Origin: Perlabentimonas sp964490015
GTDB taxonomy: Bacteria > Bacteroidota > Bacteroidia > Bacteroidales > Tenuifilaceae
Length of the DNA: 52,025 nucleotides
Reading direction: 5' to 3'
NCBI GenBank assembly: GCA_964490015.1
Contig: CAZBBA010000023.1
Coordinates: forward strand, 1 to 52,025
A program made the translations under genes and the position numbers. Shown one piece after another: positions 25,669 to 33,780 of this stretch; position 1 is the stretch's first letter; each line of letters opens with the position of its first letter. The notes under the pieces were generated by a model that saw only the letters and a program-made list of their open reading frames with translations, searched no databases and was not told the DNA's origin.

Positions 25669-26433
25669 ATGAGAAAACTAATCCTCCCCTTACTAGTAAT
25701 TTGTTGTGCGCTATCATCGTGTAGCCCATTTTACTACCTATCGAACAACTCAAATATTCCACTTCTTAAGGAGAAAGAGGAACTTCAGGTGTCGGGTTTT
25801 GTGGGCAGTGCTGCCGATTATGGCTTTATGGGGCTTAATTCAGCCTATGCACTTACCCGAAACACTGGGTTAATGTTTAATACATCGGTTTTTGTGGCCG
25901 ATGAAATAATTCCCGAAGACAATGCTAGCCCTATTAACGTTGATTATATGAATTACAATCCTACCAACCGCTCATTGATGGGCGAGTTGGGGTATGGCTA
26001 CTTTTTACCCTTTGGCGCCGACAGCTCCTTTGTGTTTGAAACATACGTTGGCTATGGTTTGTACTCCAACAACAGGGCTCTTGATGAAACCCGAAGCGTA
26101 TCGTACCTTATTCATCGACCCTTTATTCAGCCATCAATTGGCTTTAGGCACAAAAATTTTGAGGCTGCTTTTGGTATTCGGTTTGTAAAAATGTCGTACT
26201 TCAACAGAAACCCCTCTGACGCATTTGCCTCTGACGAGGTGGCCATGAGCGATTTTGCCCTTTGGAACGGAGCAATAAACATCGAACCAAATTTTACCAT
26301 TAGGGTGGGTGGGCCAACAGTTAAGTTTCAGATGCAGTGGGTGCGATCGTCCGAAAATATTGTTTTTGGCCATAGCCCTAATGTGTTTTATGGCGCAGGG
26401 AATGCTAATTTTGGGATCCAGCTGAGGTTTTAG
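25669..26433 (+). CDS. Lipoprotein with predicted beta-barrel character
   Basis: A 254-residue product with a lipobox (LSSC, Cys18) following a short signal peptide. The mature sequence has amphipathic strands (ELGYGYFLPFGADSSFVFETYVGYGLYS; PSIGFRHKNFEAAFGIRF) and ends in FGIQLRF, typical of small outer-membrane-associated barrel proteins of Bacteroidota. No family with a known activity is recognised. It stands alone between a divergent HTH regulator and the RND exporter gene 88 nt downstream. Confidence 0.7.
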   Translation: MRKLILPLLVICCALSSCSPFYYLSNNSNIPLLKEKEELQVSGFVGSAADYGFMGLNSAYALTRNTGLMFNTSVFVADEIIPEDNASPINVDYMNYNPTNRSLMGELGYGYFLPFGADSSFVFETYVGYGLYSNNRALDETRSVSYLIHRPFIQPSIGFRHKNFEAAFGIRFVKMSYFNRNPSDAFASDEVAMSDFALWNGAINIEPNFTIRVGGPTVKFQMQWVRSSENIVFGHSPNVFYGAGNANFGIQLRF

Positions 26434-26521
26434 CCCCACAATTATATTCTTGCTAAGAGTTGAACACCGCAGAATAGTGCGATTGAATTTGTACTTTTAC
26501 CATAAGTAAAACACTCAATCG

Positions 26522-28765
26522 ATGCTTGCAATTCTGACCAAGCACTACCGGGTTTTGGTTGTGGTTATTGCTCTGCTGATTGTGGCGAGCGTTGTAGCCG
26601 TGCGCAATGGCATAGTAATTAACAACTCTATTGAAACTTGGTTTGTCCATAACGATAGTGTTTACGAGGATTACATCGATTTTCGCGATCGCTACGCCAA
26701 CGATGAGGTTGTAGCCATTTACGTTAGGAGCGGTGCAGTTTTCACGTTGGATGTAGTTCAGCGGATGAAAAAGATGCACGACGAGTTATCCGCAATCTCG
26801 CAGGTTAAGGAGGTGTTTTCGCTTTGCAACGCACCATATATTGCCTCTACAGCATTAATGCCACGACTTGCCAAGTTGCTGCCAGCAATGCCAGTAAATC
26901 AGAGTGATGTAGGTGCTTTTTATGCACGCATCCAAAGCGTACCGCATTACAAAAACACACTGCTCGATAAAACCCAGGAGGGTTTTATGGTCTACGTGAT
27001 GCTTCACCCTTGCTCGGGTGAATGCGTATCGCAGGCTATTGTATCGGTGAAGAGCATTGCTGCCTCCCACTTTTCGGATCTTCATTATGGTGGTATTCCC
27101 ATTATTAACGAGTCGTTAAATAGTACTGCAGCCAGTCAGAGTGTTCGGTTATCAGCGCTGAGTGTGATAACTGTAGTAGTTCTACTGCTGATTTTTCTTC
27201 GCCGCTGGCGATATGTTCTTGTTTCTGTGCTATCCGTCTTTATCCCGGTAGTATGGCTTTTTGGAGGGTTTACTGCCCTTGGCGGTGAGTTCAACATGAT
27301 AACTGTGGTAGTTCCCACACTTCTTTTAATTACCGGAACGGCCACATCCATTCATGTAATCAATATTTGCCACCGGTTTTATTGGAATAGCGGGTTAACT
27401 ATTGTAGATGCTCTGCGTAAAGCCCTTACGTATGTGTTTTGGCCATGTTTTTTTACAGCAAGTACAACAATGGCTGGATTTGCTTCGCTTGCCGTTTCGC
27501 CAATCGATGGGATAAGAGAAACTGGTATCTTGGCAGCCATTGGCGTGGGCTTGGTATTTATATGCTCATTTGTAGTAACGGCAATTGCATTTTTACTGTT
27601 TCCACCTCGAAAAACTTCTGTGATCGATGAGGATCAATCCCTTTCCTCACAGGCAAAGGGTTTTGTAAGTTTTTTTTCGCGTATTAACAAACGTGCACCA
27701 CGCCTTGCATTTATTCTATTCCCATTGGTCATTCTAGTTTCCCTATTCTTTATTGATAAAATCAATGTTGGTACACATGCTTTCGATTACGTCGATAGGC
27801 AATCAGCAGCATATACTGACAATGCCCAAATCGAGCAGAATGTTGGCCCCTACTTGCCGGTTGAAATGCTTGTGTCGAGCGACTCAACTTTTACTGCAGC
27901 CGATCTTCACAGCTTGTTCGAGTTTCAGAATGCGCTTAAAAATCAGCATATAATTTCAAATATTTTCTCCCCCATTGATATTCTGGTTTACATCAACAAT
28001 GCTGTTAACCGATCGACGGATTTTACCCTTCCCAATGGGTTAGGAACAACCGAGTGGCTCAAGATCCAGTATCTTCGAAACCGAAGCAAAAACTTTCCGA
28101 AGTACGACAATGGGCCATTTACCGAGTTACGGATAAGCGGGAATACACCAATTGGTTCATCGCAGGATTACGTTAATGTAAGTAACAGTATACAAGAAGA
28201 ATTCGATAAGGTTTTCCTCAACCACTCGAAGGTAAAACTTTCCATTAGGGGTTACTTGCCGATGTATGTAGCCATGAACAGCTACATAATCTTTGGTCAG
28301 ATTAAAACCTTTATCGTTGCCTTTTTTCTAATCCTTCTGCTCATAATTATTTGCTTCAGAAGTTTTAAGCTGGCATTTCTTGCGCTAATCCCAAATCTAT
28401 TCCCAATTGCATTGGTGGTTATAACAATGAGCGTCCTGCAGATCCCCATCGATCAGAGTACGGCACTAATTACCTGTGTTATTCTGGGAATTGCCTTCGA
28501 CGATTCTATTCATCTTATTTACGCCTACCGCAATGGGCTAAAGAATGGGCATTCCAATATAGCGGCAACAGATATCGCCCTCAACACAACGGCAGCAGCC
28601 ATGATATCGACCTCCATAGCGCTTTTTGCCGGATTTGCAGTAATTGCCAGCACTAGCACTATTGGCCTAATGTACTTTGGACTGCTTTGCGCCATTGCCG
28701 TTCTAGGTTCGTTCTTGGGGAACTTTTGGTTATTCCCTCTACTCCTGAAAAAATTCCGCAATTAG
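26522..28765 (+). CDS. RND/MMPL-family exporter
   Basis: A 747-residue inner-membrane transporter of the MMPL/HpnN-like RND group. The topology is two copies of one TM, a large periplasmic loop and five TMs: N-terminal TM at about 10-27, loop to about 200, TM bundle 200-365, then TM at about 393-413, loop, and bundle from 590 to the end. Family motifs include GIAFDDSIHLIYAYRNG in the second bundle and TATSIHVINICHRFYW in the first. Such proteins export lipids, hopanoids or other hydrophobic molecules; the substrate here is unknown. No membrane-fusion or outer-membrane partner is adjacent. It lies 73 nt before arsR, but a link to arsenic is not evident. Confidence 0.87.
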   Translation: MLAILTKHYRVLVVVIALLIVASVVAVRNGIVINNSIETWFVHNDSVYEDYIDFRDRYANDEVVAIYVRSGAVFTLDVVQRMKKMHDELSAISQVKEVFSLCNAPYIASTALMPRLAKLLPAMPVNQSDVGAFYARIQSVPHYKNTLLDKTQEGFMVYVMLHPCSGECVSQAIVSVKSIAASHFSDLHYGGIPIINESLNSTAASQSVRLSALSVITVVVLLLIFLRRWRYVLVSVLSVFIPVVWLFGGFTALGGEFNMITVVVPTLLLITGTATSIHVINICHRFYWNSGLTIVDALRKALTYVFWPCFFTASTTMAGFASLAVSPIDGIRETGILAAIGVGLVFICSFVVTAIAFLLFPPRKTSVIDEDQSLSSQAKGFVSFFSRINKRAPRLAFILFPLVILVSLFFIDKINVGTHAFDYVDRQSAAYTDNAQIEQNVGPYLPVEMLVSSDSTFTAADLHSLFEFQNALKNQHIISNIFSPIDILVYINNAVNRSTDFTLPNGLGTTEWLKIQYLRNRSKNFPKYDNGPFTELRISGNTPIGSSQDYVNVSNSIQEEFDKVFLNHSKVKLSIRGYLPMYVAMNSYIIFGQIKTFIVAFFLILLLIIICFRSFKLAFLALIPNLFPIALVVITMSVLQIPIDQSTALITCVILGIAFDDSIHLIYAYRNGLKNGHSNIAATDIALNTTAAAMISTSIALFAGFAVIASTSTIGLMYFGLLCAIAVLGSFLGNFWLFPLLLKKFRN

Positions 28766-28838
28766 TGGATTAAAAAATTGATAAATAGTTGCATTTTGAA
28801 TTATAATGACGTATGTTTACGACATAAAACAAACAGCA

Positions 28839-29177
28839 ATGACTTTCCATAAAACAACCCTTTTCGATTCAGATTTACAGCAGCTTGCTGCTTTGGCAAA
28901 GGTGCTTTCGCACCCAGCACGTTTGGCAATTATGCGCTACTTGGCCAGTTCCGATACCTGTATCTCGGGCGATATCTCCGAAGAGATTCCCTTGAGCCGC
29001 ACAACGGTGTCGCAGCATCTGCAGGAGTTAAAAAAAGCGGGATTAATACATGGCGAGATTGAGGGCACTCGCGTATGCTACTGTATTTGCAACGAGAGTG
29101 TTAGCAACACCGTTCAGCAGTTTATTGCTTTTTTTGATGAGATCTCGAAGAGCAATAACAATAGTTGTGAAAAGTAA
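28839..29177 (+). CDS. arsR: ArsR-family metalloregulator
   Basis: A 112-residue winged-helix repressor heading the arsenic operon. The DNA-recognition helix is seen in SRTTVSQHLQELKKAGLI. Candidate As(III) ligands are Cys41 just before the HTH and a cluster Cys80, Cys82 and Cys84 in RVCYCICNE, an arrangement typical of Bacteroidota ArsR rather than the CVC of E. coli. An upstream ATG at 28806 would add 11 residues; I prefer 28839 because homologues begin close to the LFDSDLQQLA segment. It probably represses arsC-arsM-acr3 until arsenite binds. No clear palindromic operator was found upstream, unlike the second ArsR at 49297-49611. Confidence 0.88.
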   Translation: MTFHKTTLFDSDLQQLAALAKVLSHPARLAIMRYLASSDTCISGDISEEIPLSRTTVSQHLQELKKAGLIHGEIEGTRVCYCICNESVSNTVQQFIAFFDEISKSNNNSCEK

Positions 29178-29230
29178 AGCGTCGCTTTTTTGATAGTGTA
29201 GTATGATATAATAACAAAATCCTAACAAAT

Positions 29231-29674
29231 ATGAAGATTCTAATTCTATGCACCGGGAACTCCTGTCGAAGCCAAATGGCCGAGGGGTTTCTCAAATCGT
29301 TCGATGAGACAATCGAAGTTTTTTCGGCAGGTACCCAGCCATCGGGGCAGGTTCACCCACTGGCAATAAAAGCCATGGCCGAGGTGGGTGTCGACATCTC
29401 AAAGAACACTCCCAAAAGTGTTGATCAGTTTCTTGGCGAAAGCTTCGACTATGTGATCACCGTGTGCGGTGGCGCCAACGAGAATTGCCCCACATTTATT
29501 GGCAAGGTTGCCAATAGGTGGCATATCGGATTCGACGATCCCGCCGAGGCAACAGGCACCGACGATGAGGTAATGGCCGTTTTCCGTCGTGTACGCGACG
29601 AGATTGCCGAAGGATTCGCTGGTTTTTATAAATCTCAGATACGCAAACAGGGTGGATGCTGCTGCTGCGGATAA
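29231..29674 (+). CDS. arsC: Thioredoxin-type arsenate reductase
   Basis: Reduces arsenate to arsenite with electrons from thioredoxin. The 147-residue protein has the low-molecular-weight phosphatase fold with P-loop CTGNSCRS and all three catalytic cysteines at canonical spacing: Cys7, Cys79 and Cys86 (72 and 7 residues apart, the same spacing as Cys10/82/89 of S. aureus ArsC). It ends in an extra cysteine cluster, QGGCCCCG, beyond the catalytic fold, which may bind metal(loid). Its last 23 nt overlap the start of arsM. It lies 53 nt after arsR. Confidence 0.94.
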   Translation: MKILILCTGNSCRSQMAEGFLKSFDETIEVFSAGTQPSGQVHPLAIKAMAEVGVDISKNTPKSVDQFLGESFDYVITVCGGANENCPTFIGKVANRWHIGFDDPAEATGTDDEVMAVFRRVRDEIAEGFAGFYKSQIRKQGGCCCCG

Positions 29675-30470
29675 AAACAGTATCAAGGATATTGTCCGCG
29701 AGAAATACTCGCACATTGCTCAAAAACAGGATAATTCGGGATGCTGCTGTGGTTGTGGTTGCGATAACGAAGAAAATACTGTTGATTACACTGTTTTTAG
29801 CGACAACTACGATAACCTAAAAGGTTACAACCCCGATGCCGACCTTGGGCTTGGTTGTGGCCTTCCTACCCAGTTTGCCAAAATTAAAGCAGGCGATACG
29901 GTGATCGATTTAGGCTCGGGTGCCGGAAACGACTGCTTTGTGGCCCGAGCCGAAACAGGGGAGTTGGGTAAGGTGATTGGAATCGATTTCTCTGACGAAA
30001 TGCTATCCAAGGCTCTTCTCAATGCTCAAAAACTGGGGTACACAAATGTGGAGTTTGTTAAAGGCGATATTGAAAATCTCCCACTTCCCAGCCAAGTTGC
30101 CGATGTGGTGGTTAGCAACTGTGTGCTAAACCTGGTGCCCGATAAGGGCAAAGCTTTCGACGAGATTTTTAGGATACTAAAACCCAACGGCCATTTCAGC
30201 ATAAGCGATGTGGTGCTGGTGGGCGAATTGCCACAAAAACTGCGCGAAGCTGCCGAAATGTACGCGGGTTGCGTATCGGGAGCAGTGCAAAAGGACGAGT
30301 ACCTCCAAATTATTCATGACAAGGGGTTTAAGGACGTGGTTGTCCAAAAAGAAAAAATAATTGAAGTTCCTGATAATGTATTACTAAATTTCTTGTCAAC
30401 TGGCGAACTTGCTGAATTTAAGAAAAGTGGACTAGGAATATTTAGCATCACCGTTTTTGGACGTAAATAA
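29652..30470 (+). CDS. arsM: Arsenite S-adenosylmethionine methyltransferase
   Basis: Methylates As(III) to mono- and further methylated arsenicals using SAM. The 272-residue frame opens with GTG at 29652, within the arsC 3' end; no ATG occurs in frame between there and the conserved SIKDIVREKYSHIA segment, so GTG is the likely start and translation is coupled to arsC. Motifs: Cys-rich loop GCCCGCGC (Cys31-37), DNYDNLKGYNPDADLGLGCG with Cys69, SAM site VIDLGSGAGNDCFVARA, and the conserved As-binding pair Cys147 (VVSNCVLNLV) and Cys197 (YAGCVSGA), 50 residues apart as in characterised ArsM. Products may be more toxic MAs(III), needing export or oxidation. Confidence 0.94.
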   Translation: MDAAAADKNSIKDIVREKYSHIAQKQDNSGCCCGCGCDNEENTVDYTVFSDNYDNLKGYNPDADLGLGCGLPTQFAKIKAGDTVIDLGSGAGNDCFVARAETGELGKVIGIDFSDEMLSKALLNAQKLGYTNVEFVKGDIENLPLPSQVADVVVSNCVLNLVPDKGKAFDEIFRILKPNGHFSISDVVLVGELPQKLREAAEMYAGCVSGAVQKDEYLQIIHDKGFKDVVVQKEKIIEVPDNVLLNFLSTGELAEFKKSGLGIFSITVFGRK

Positions 30471-30482
30471 AGCAATCATACT

Positions 30483-31511
30483 ATGAGCAATGATAAGAGA
30501 ATAGGCTTTTTCGAGAAGTATTTAACCCTATGGGTTGCCCTGTGTATTGCCGCTGGAATTGCCATTGGCCATTTTGCTGGCGAGGGGATCTCGGTGCTAA
30601 GCGATCTGGAGATTTATCGTGTAAATATTCCTGTGGCAGTGCTTATTTGGGCCATGATCTACCCCATGATGCTGCAGGTCGATTTCTCATCAATTCGAAA
30701 TGTGGGGAATAAGCCCAAGGGGCTTCTGCTAACCCTTACTGTAAACTGGCTGATTAAGCCGTTCACCATGGCTTTCTTTGCCTGGATATTCTTCGCGAAA
30801 CTCTACGGGGCTTTTATAAATCCAGCCGAGGCGGGCGAATACATTGCCGGGGCTATTATTCTTGGTGCAGCACCCTGCACGGCTATGGTGTTTGTGTGGA
30901 GCTACCTTACCAATGGCGATCCCAATTACACTCTGGTGCAGGTTTCGGTTAACGATTTGGTAATACTGGTGCTTTTCGTTCCCATTGTAGGCCTTTTGCT
31001 TGGGATTACCCATATTACAATTCCTTACGAAACACTTGTAGCCTCAGTGGTTATTTTTGTGGTTGTTCCTTTACTCGCAGGCTATTTTACCCACAAAATG
31101 CTGATTAAAGCCAAGGGCGAGGATTGGTTCCGTGGCGTTTTTCTTCCCAAGTTTCGTCCGGTATCCATTGTGGCGTTACTCACAACACTTGTACTACTAT
31201 TTGCTTTTCAGGGGCAAACCATTATTGAACGACCATTCATTATTCTACTGGTAGCTGTTCCACTGGTAATACAAACCTACTTAATATTTGCCATAGCATG
31301 GTTTGGTGGCCGTTGGTTAAAGCTGCCACATGCAGTTTGCTCTCCCGCTGCCATGATTGGCGCCAGCAACTTTTTCGAGTTAGCCGTCGCAGTGGCTATC
31401 GCCTTGTTTGGACTTCAATCGCCAGCGGCAATGGTTACAGTTGTTGGGGTACTTGTTGAGGTTCCTGTTATGTTGTCGTTAGTTTGGTTTGCCAACCGGA
31501 ATAGGTATTAG
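30483..31511 (+). CDS. acr3: ACR3-family arsenite efflux transporter
   Basis: A 342-residue inner-membrane carrier with about ten TM segments that extrudes arsenite by the membrane potential or proton gradient. Family features are EKYLTLWVALCIAAGIAIGH at the N-terminus, MIYPMMLQVDF, the conserved Cys132 in LGAAPCTAMVFVWSYLTNGD needed for arsenite transport in ACR3 proteins, and ASNFFELAVAVAIALFG. It begins 12 nt after arsM and ends the operon at the strong hairpin at 31543-31585. In some nomenclature it is called arsB, but it is not the E. coli ArsB type. Confidence 0.95.
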   Translation: MSNDKRIGFFEKYLTLWVALCIAAGIAIGHFAGEGISVLSDLEIYRVNIPVAVLIWAMIYPMMLQVDFSSIRNVGNKPKGLLLTLTVNWLIKPFTMAFFAWIFFAKLYGAFINPAEAGEYIAGAIILGAAPCTAMVFVWSYLTNGDPNYTLVQVSVNDLVILVLFVPIVGLLLGITHITIPYETLVASVVIFVVVPLLAGYFTHKMLIKAKGEDWFRGVFLPKFRPVSIVALLTTLVLLFAFQGQTIIERPFIILLVAVPLVIQTYLIFAIAWFGGRWLKLPHAVCSPAAMIGASNFFELAVAVAIALFGLQSPAAMVTVVGVLVEVPVMLSLVWFANRNRY

Positions 31512-31542
31512 AGTTACTTCTAGTTTTATTGGATATTCCTCT

Positions 31543-31585
31543 ACAGGTAGCAGCCCAATGTGTGGGTTCGCTACCTGTTTTTTTA
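31543..31585 (+). terminator. Terminator of the arsenic operon
   Basis: A perfect 9-bp stem, ACAGGTAGC at 31543-31551 with its complement at 31570-31578, an inner CCCA/TGGG pairing, and a following T7 run. It lies 32 nt after the acr3 stop. Confidence 0.9.
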
Positions 31586-31659
31586 TGCATTTATTTAGCC
31601 TGAAAGGTGATAATGTGTCTCTTTTTTTCATACTTTCACAGGGATAATCTTAACCTAAA

Positions 31660-32256
31660 ATGATACTACTAAACATTAACTCCTGGTGGGAAGGTCTTTC
31701 CACCATGCAGATGATCTACTGGATCATAACTCTACCAGCATCACTAGTATTTATTATTCAGCTGGTAATGACTTTCCTTGGCTCCGATGCCGATGGCGAT
31801 GGATTGGATGCCATTGGCGATGCTGACCTAAGCGTGGAGTCCGACTCTGGCGTAGGCTTTCAATTTATAAGCCTCAAGAATTTTGTAGCATTCTTTACTG
31901 TATTTGGTTGGGTGGGTTTGGCCTGCATTTATGGCGAGCTGCCTAACTGGGCTACGCTACTAATCTCAACCGTTTCGGGAATTGTGATGATGTTAATTAT
32001 GGCATCTATCTACTACTTTATGGGTAAACTTACCGAAACAGGTACACTTAACATGCGAAGTGCCATTGGCAAAACCGCTACTGTTTACCTTTACATCCCT
32101 CAAAAACGTCAAGCCGTTGGGAAAGTTCAGCTTAAGCTCCAGGGCTACCGAACGCTAGATGCAATGACCGATGATGAGGAGGTAATTCCCACAGGAGCCA
32201 TTGTGCAGGTTGTTGATATCCTGAATGATGAGATTCTCCTTGTGAAAAGATCTTAG
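31660..32256 (+). CDS. NfeD/YqiJ-like membrane protein with OB-fold
   Basis: A 198-residue membrane protein with three predicted TM segments (about 17-40, 73-92, 98-119) and a C-terminal OB-like beta domain (SAIGKTATVYLYIPQKRQAV ... AIVQVVDILNDEILLVKRS). A DADGDG acidic loop (48-53) sits between the first two TMs. The combination and the position 39 nt before a flotillin gene match the YqiJ-YqiK and NfeD-FloT gene pairs, in which the small protein partners flotillin in membrane microdomains. It lacks the serine-protease domain of long NfeD. Confidence 0.82.
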   Translation: MILLNINSWWEGLSTMQMIYWIITLPASLVFIIQLVMTFLGSDADGDGLDAIGDADLSVESDSGVGFQFISLKNFVAFFTVFGWVGLACIYGELPNWATLLISTVSGIVMMLIMASIYYFMGKLTETGTLNMRSAIGKTATVYLYIPQKRQAVGKVQLKLQGYRTLDAMTDDEEVIPTGAIVQVVDILNDEILLVKRS

Positions 32257-32295
32257 TATTAAATAAAATTTCACTAACCATTTAAATTTGTTTGT

Positions 32296-33711
32296 ATGGC
32301 TCAATATGTAGCAATTGGCATAATTGCCTTAGTCATTTTTGTATTTATTCTTATTGTATCGCTACTAAAGCGATATAAGCGATGCCCTTCGGATCGAGTT
32401 CTTGTGGTATACGGTAAGGTTGGCAAGGGCAAAACTGACGAATCGCGCTCTGCTAAGTGTATTCATGGTGGTGCAGCATTTATTTGGCCAGTAATTCAGG
32501 ATTACGCTTTCCTTAACCTAACGCCCCTCTCCATTGAGATCAACCTAACCAATGCGCTTAGCCAGCAGAATATCAGGGTTGACGTTCCCTCGAGGTTTAC
32601 AGTTGGTATCTCTACCGAACCTGGCATAATGGATAATGCTGCCGAGCGTTTGCTGGGCTTGGCACAGGACGATATCAGCAACCTTGCCAAGGATATTATT
32701 TTTGGTCAGCTCCGTTTGGTGGTGGCCACCATGGAGATTGAGGAGATTAACAACAACCGCGATAAGTTCCTTGCTGCCGTTTCGGCTAACGTGGAGGCTG
32801 AACTTAAGAAAATCGGTCTAAAACTTATCAACGTAAACGTAACCGACATTAACGACGAGTCGGGGTACATAGAGGCACTTGGAAAAGAAGCCGCTGCCAA
32901 GGCCATTAACGATGCCAAGAAAAGCGTGGCCGAGAAGAACCGCGACGGTTCCATTGGCGAGGCCAATGCGCACCGCGATCAGCGGGTTCAGGTGTCGAGC
33001 GCCGATGCAACCGCTGTTGAGGGTGAGAACTTAGCCAAGATCACCATTGCTAATTCCGACGCTACCCGTCGCGAGAAGGAGGCCGAAGCCGAGCGTAAAG
33101 CCGTAGCCGCCGAGAAGGTGGCTCGCGCCAAAGCCCTCGAGGAAGCTTACGCCGCTGAAAAATTAGCTGAGATTGCCCGTGCCGAACGCGAGCAGGCAAC
33201 TCAAAAAGCCGATATTGTTATACCTGCTCAAATCAATAAGGAAAAAGTTGAGATTGATGCCGAAGCTATTGCCGAGCAAACCCGTAGAGAGGCACGAGGT
33301 GTTGCCGATGCAATTTACATGAAGATGGAAGCCGAGGCGAAGGGTATCTACGAAATACTTACCAAACAGGCCGAAGGTTTCGAGAAGCTTAGCCATGCGG
33401 CTGGTAACTCACGCGATGCGGTAATGATGATGATCGCCGATAAGCTGCCCGAGCTGGTTAAAACACAGGTTGAGGCCGTTAAGAACCTTAAGATCGATAA
33501 GGTTACCGTTTGGGATAATATGGGCTCGGGCAAGGATGGCAAGAGTCCGGCCACTGCCAATTTCCTGTCGGGAATGCTGGGTTCAATTCCTCCATTCGAG
33601 GAGCTGTTTAAGATGGCTGGCATGGAGTTACCGAATTACCTAAAGGGTAAAACCATTGATTCTGCTACTCCAAAATCCGATGATGTAAAGGATGTGGAAC
33701 CTATCGAGTAA
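32296..33711 (+). CDS. Flotillin-family (SPFH domain) protein
   Basis: A 471-residue membrane scaffold. A TM segment (about 4-23) is followed by the SPFH/band-7 domain (FAFL-like core with SRFTVGISTEPGIMDNAAERL) and a long Ala/Glu/Lys-rich coiled-coil region (about 200-345, rich in AEAERKAVAAEK-type repeats), then a C-terminal oligomerisation segment (LPELVKTQVEAVKNLKIDKV) as in FloT/YqiK. It organises membrane microdomains and often serves membrane stress responses. Paired with the preceding NfeD-like gene and closed by the hairpin at 33730-33766. Confidence 0.93.
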   Translation: MAQYVAIGIIALVIFVFILIVSLLKRYKRCPSDRVLVVYGKVGKGKTDESRSAKCIHGGAAFIWPVIQDYAFLNLTPLSIEINLTNALSQQNIRVDVPSRFTVGISTEPGIMDNAAERLLGLAQDDISNLAKDIIFGQLRLVVATMEIEEINNNRDKFLAAVSANVEAELKKIGLKLINVNVTDINDESGYIEALGKEAAAKAINDAKKSVAEKNRDGSIGEANAHRDQRVQVSSADATAVEGENLAKITIANSDATRREKEAEAERKAVAAEKVARAKALEEAYAAEKLAEIARAEREQATQKADIVIPAQINKEKVEIDAEAIAEQTRREARGVADAIYMKMEAEAKGIYEILTKQAEGFEKLSHAAGNSRDAVMMMIADKLPELVKTQVEAVKNLKIDKVTVWDNMGSGKDGKSPATANFLSGMLGSIPPFEELFKMAGMELPNYLKGKTIDSATPKSDDVKDVEPIE

Positions 33712-33729
33712 TCGTTAGTTACGATATAA

Positions 33730-33766
33730 AAAGCCCGTCGAAGCTAGTTTTCGATGGGCTTTTTTT
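33730..33766. terminator. Terminator between flotillin and M56/TonB genes
   Basis: Stem AAGCCCGTCGAA with the near-complement TTCGATGGGCTT (one G-U), loop of about six nt, flanked by an A run on one side and T7 on the other, so it can serve both convergent genes. Confidence 0.88.
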
Positions 33767-33780
33767 GTTGATAAAGTGCT

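Noticed and set aside
26522..28765. RND/MMPL protein as a member of the arsenic operon
   Set aside because: It lies upstream of arsR, and its family usually exports lipids or hydrophobic compounds, not arsenite.
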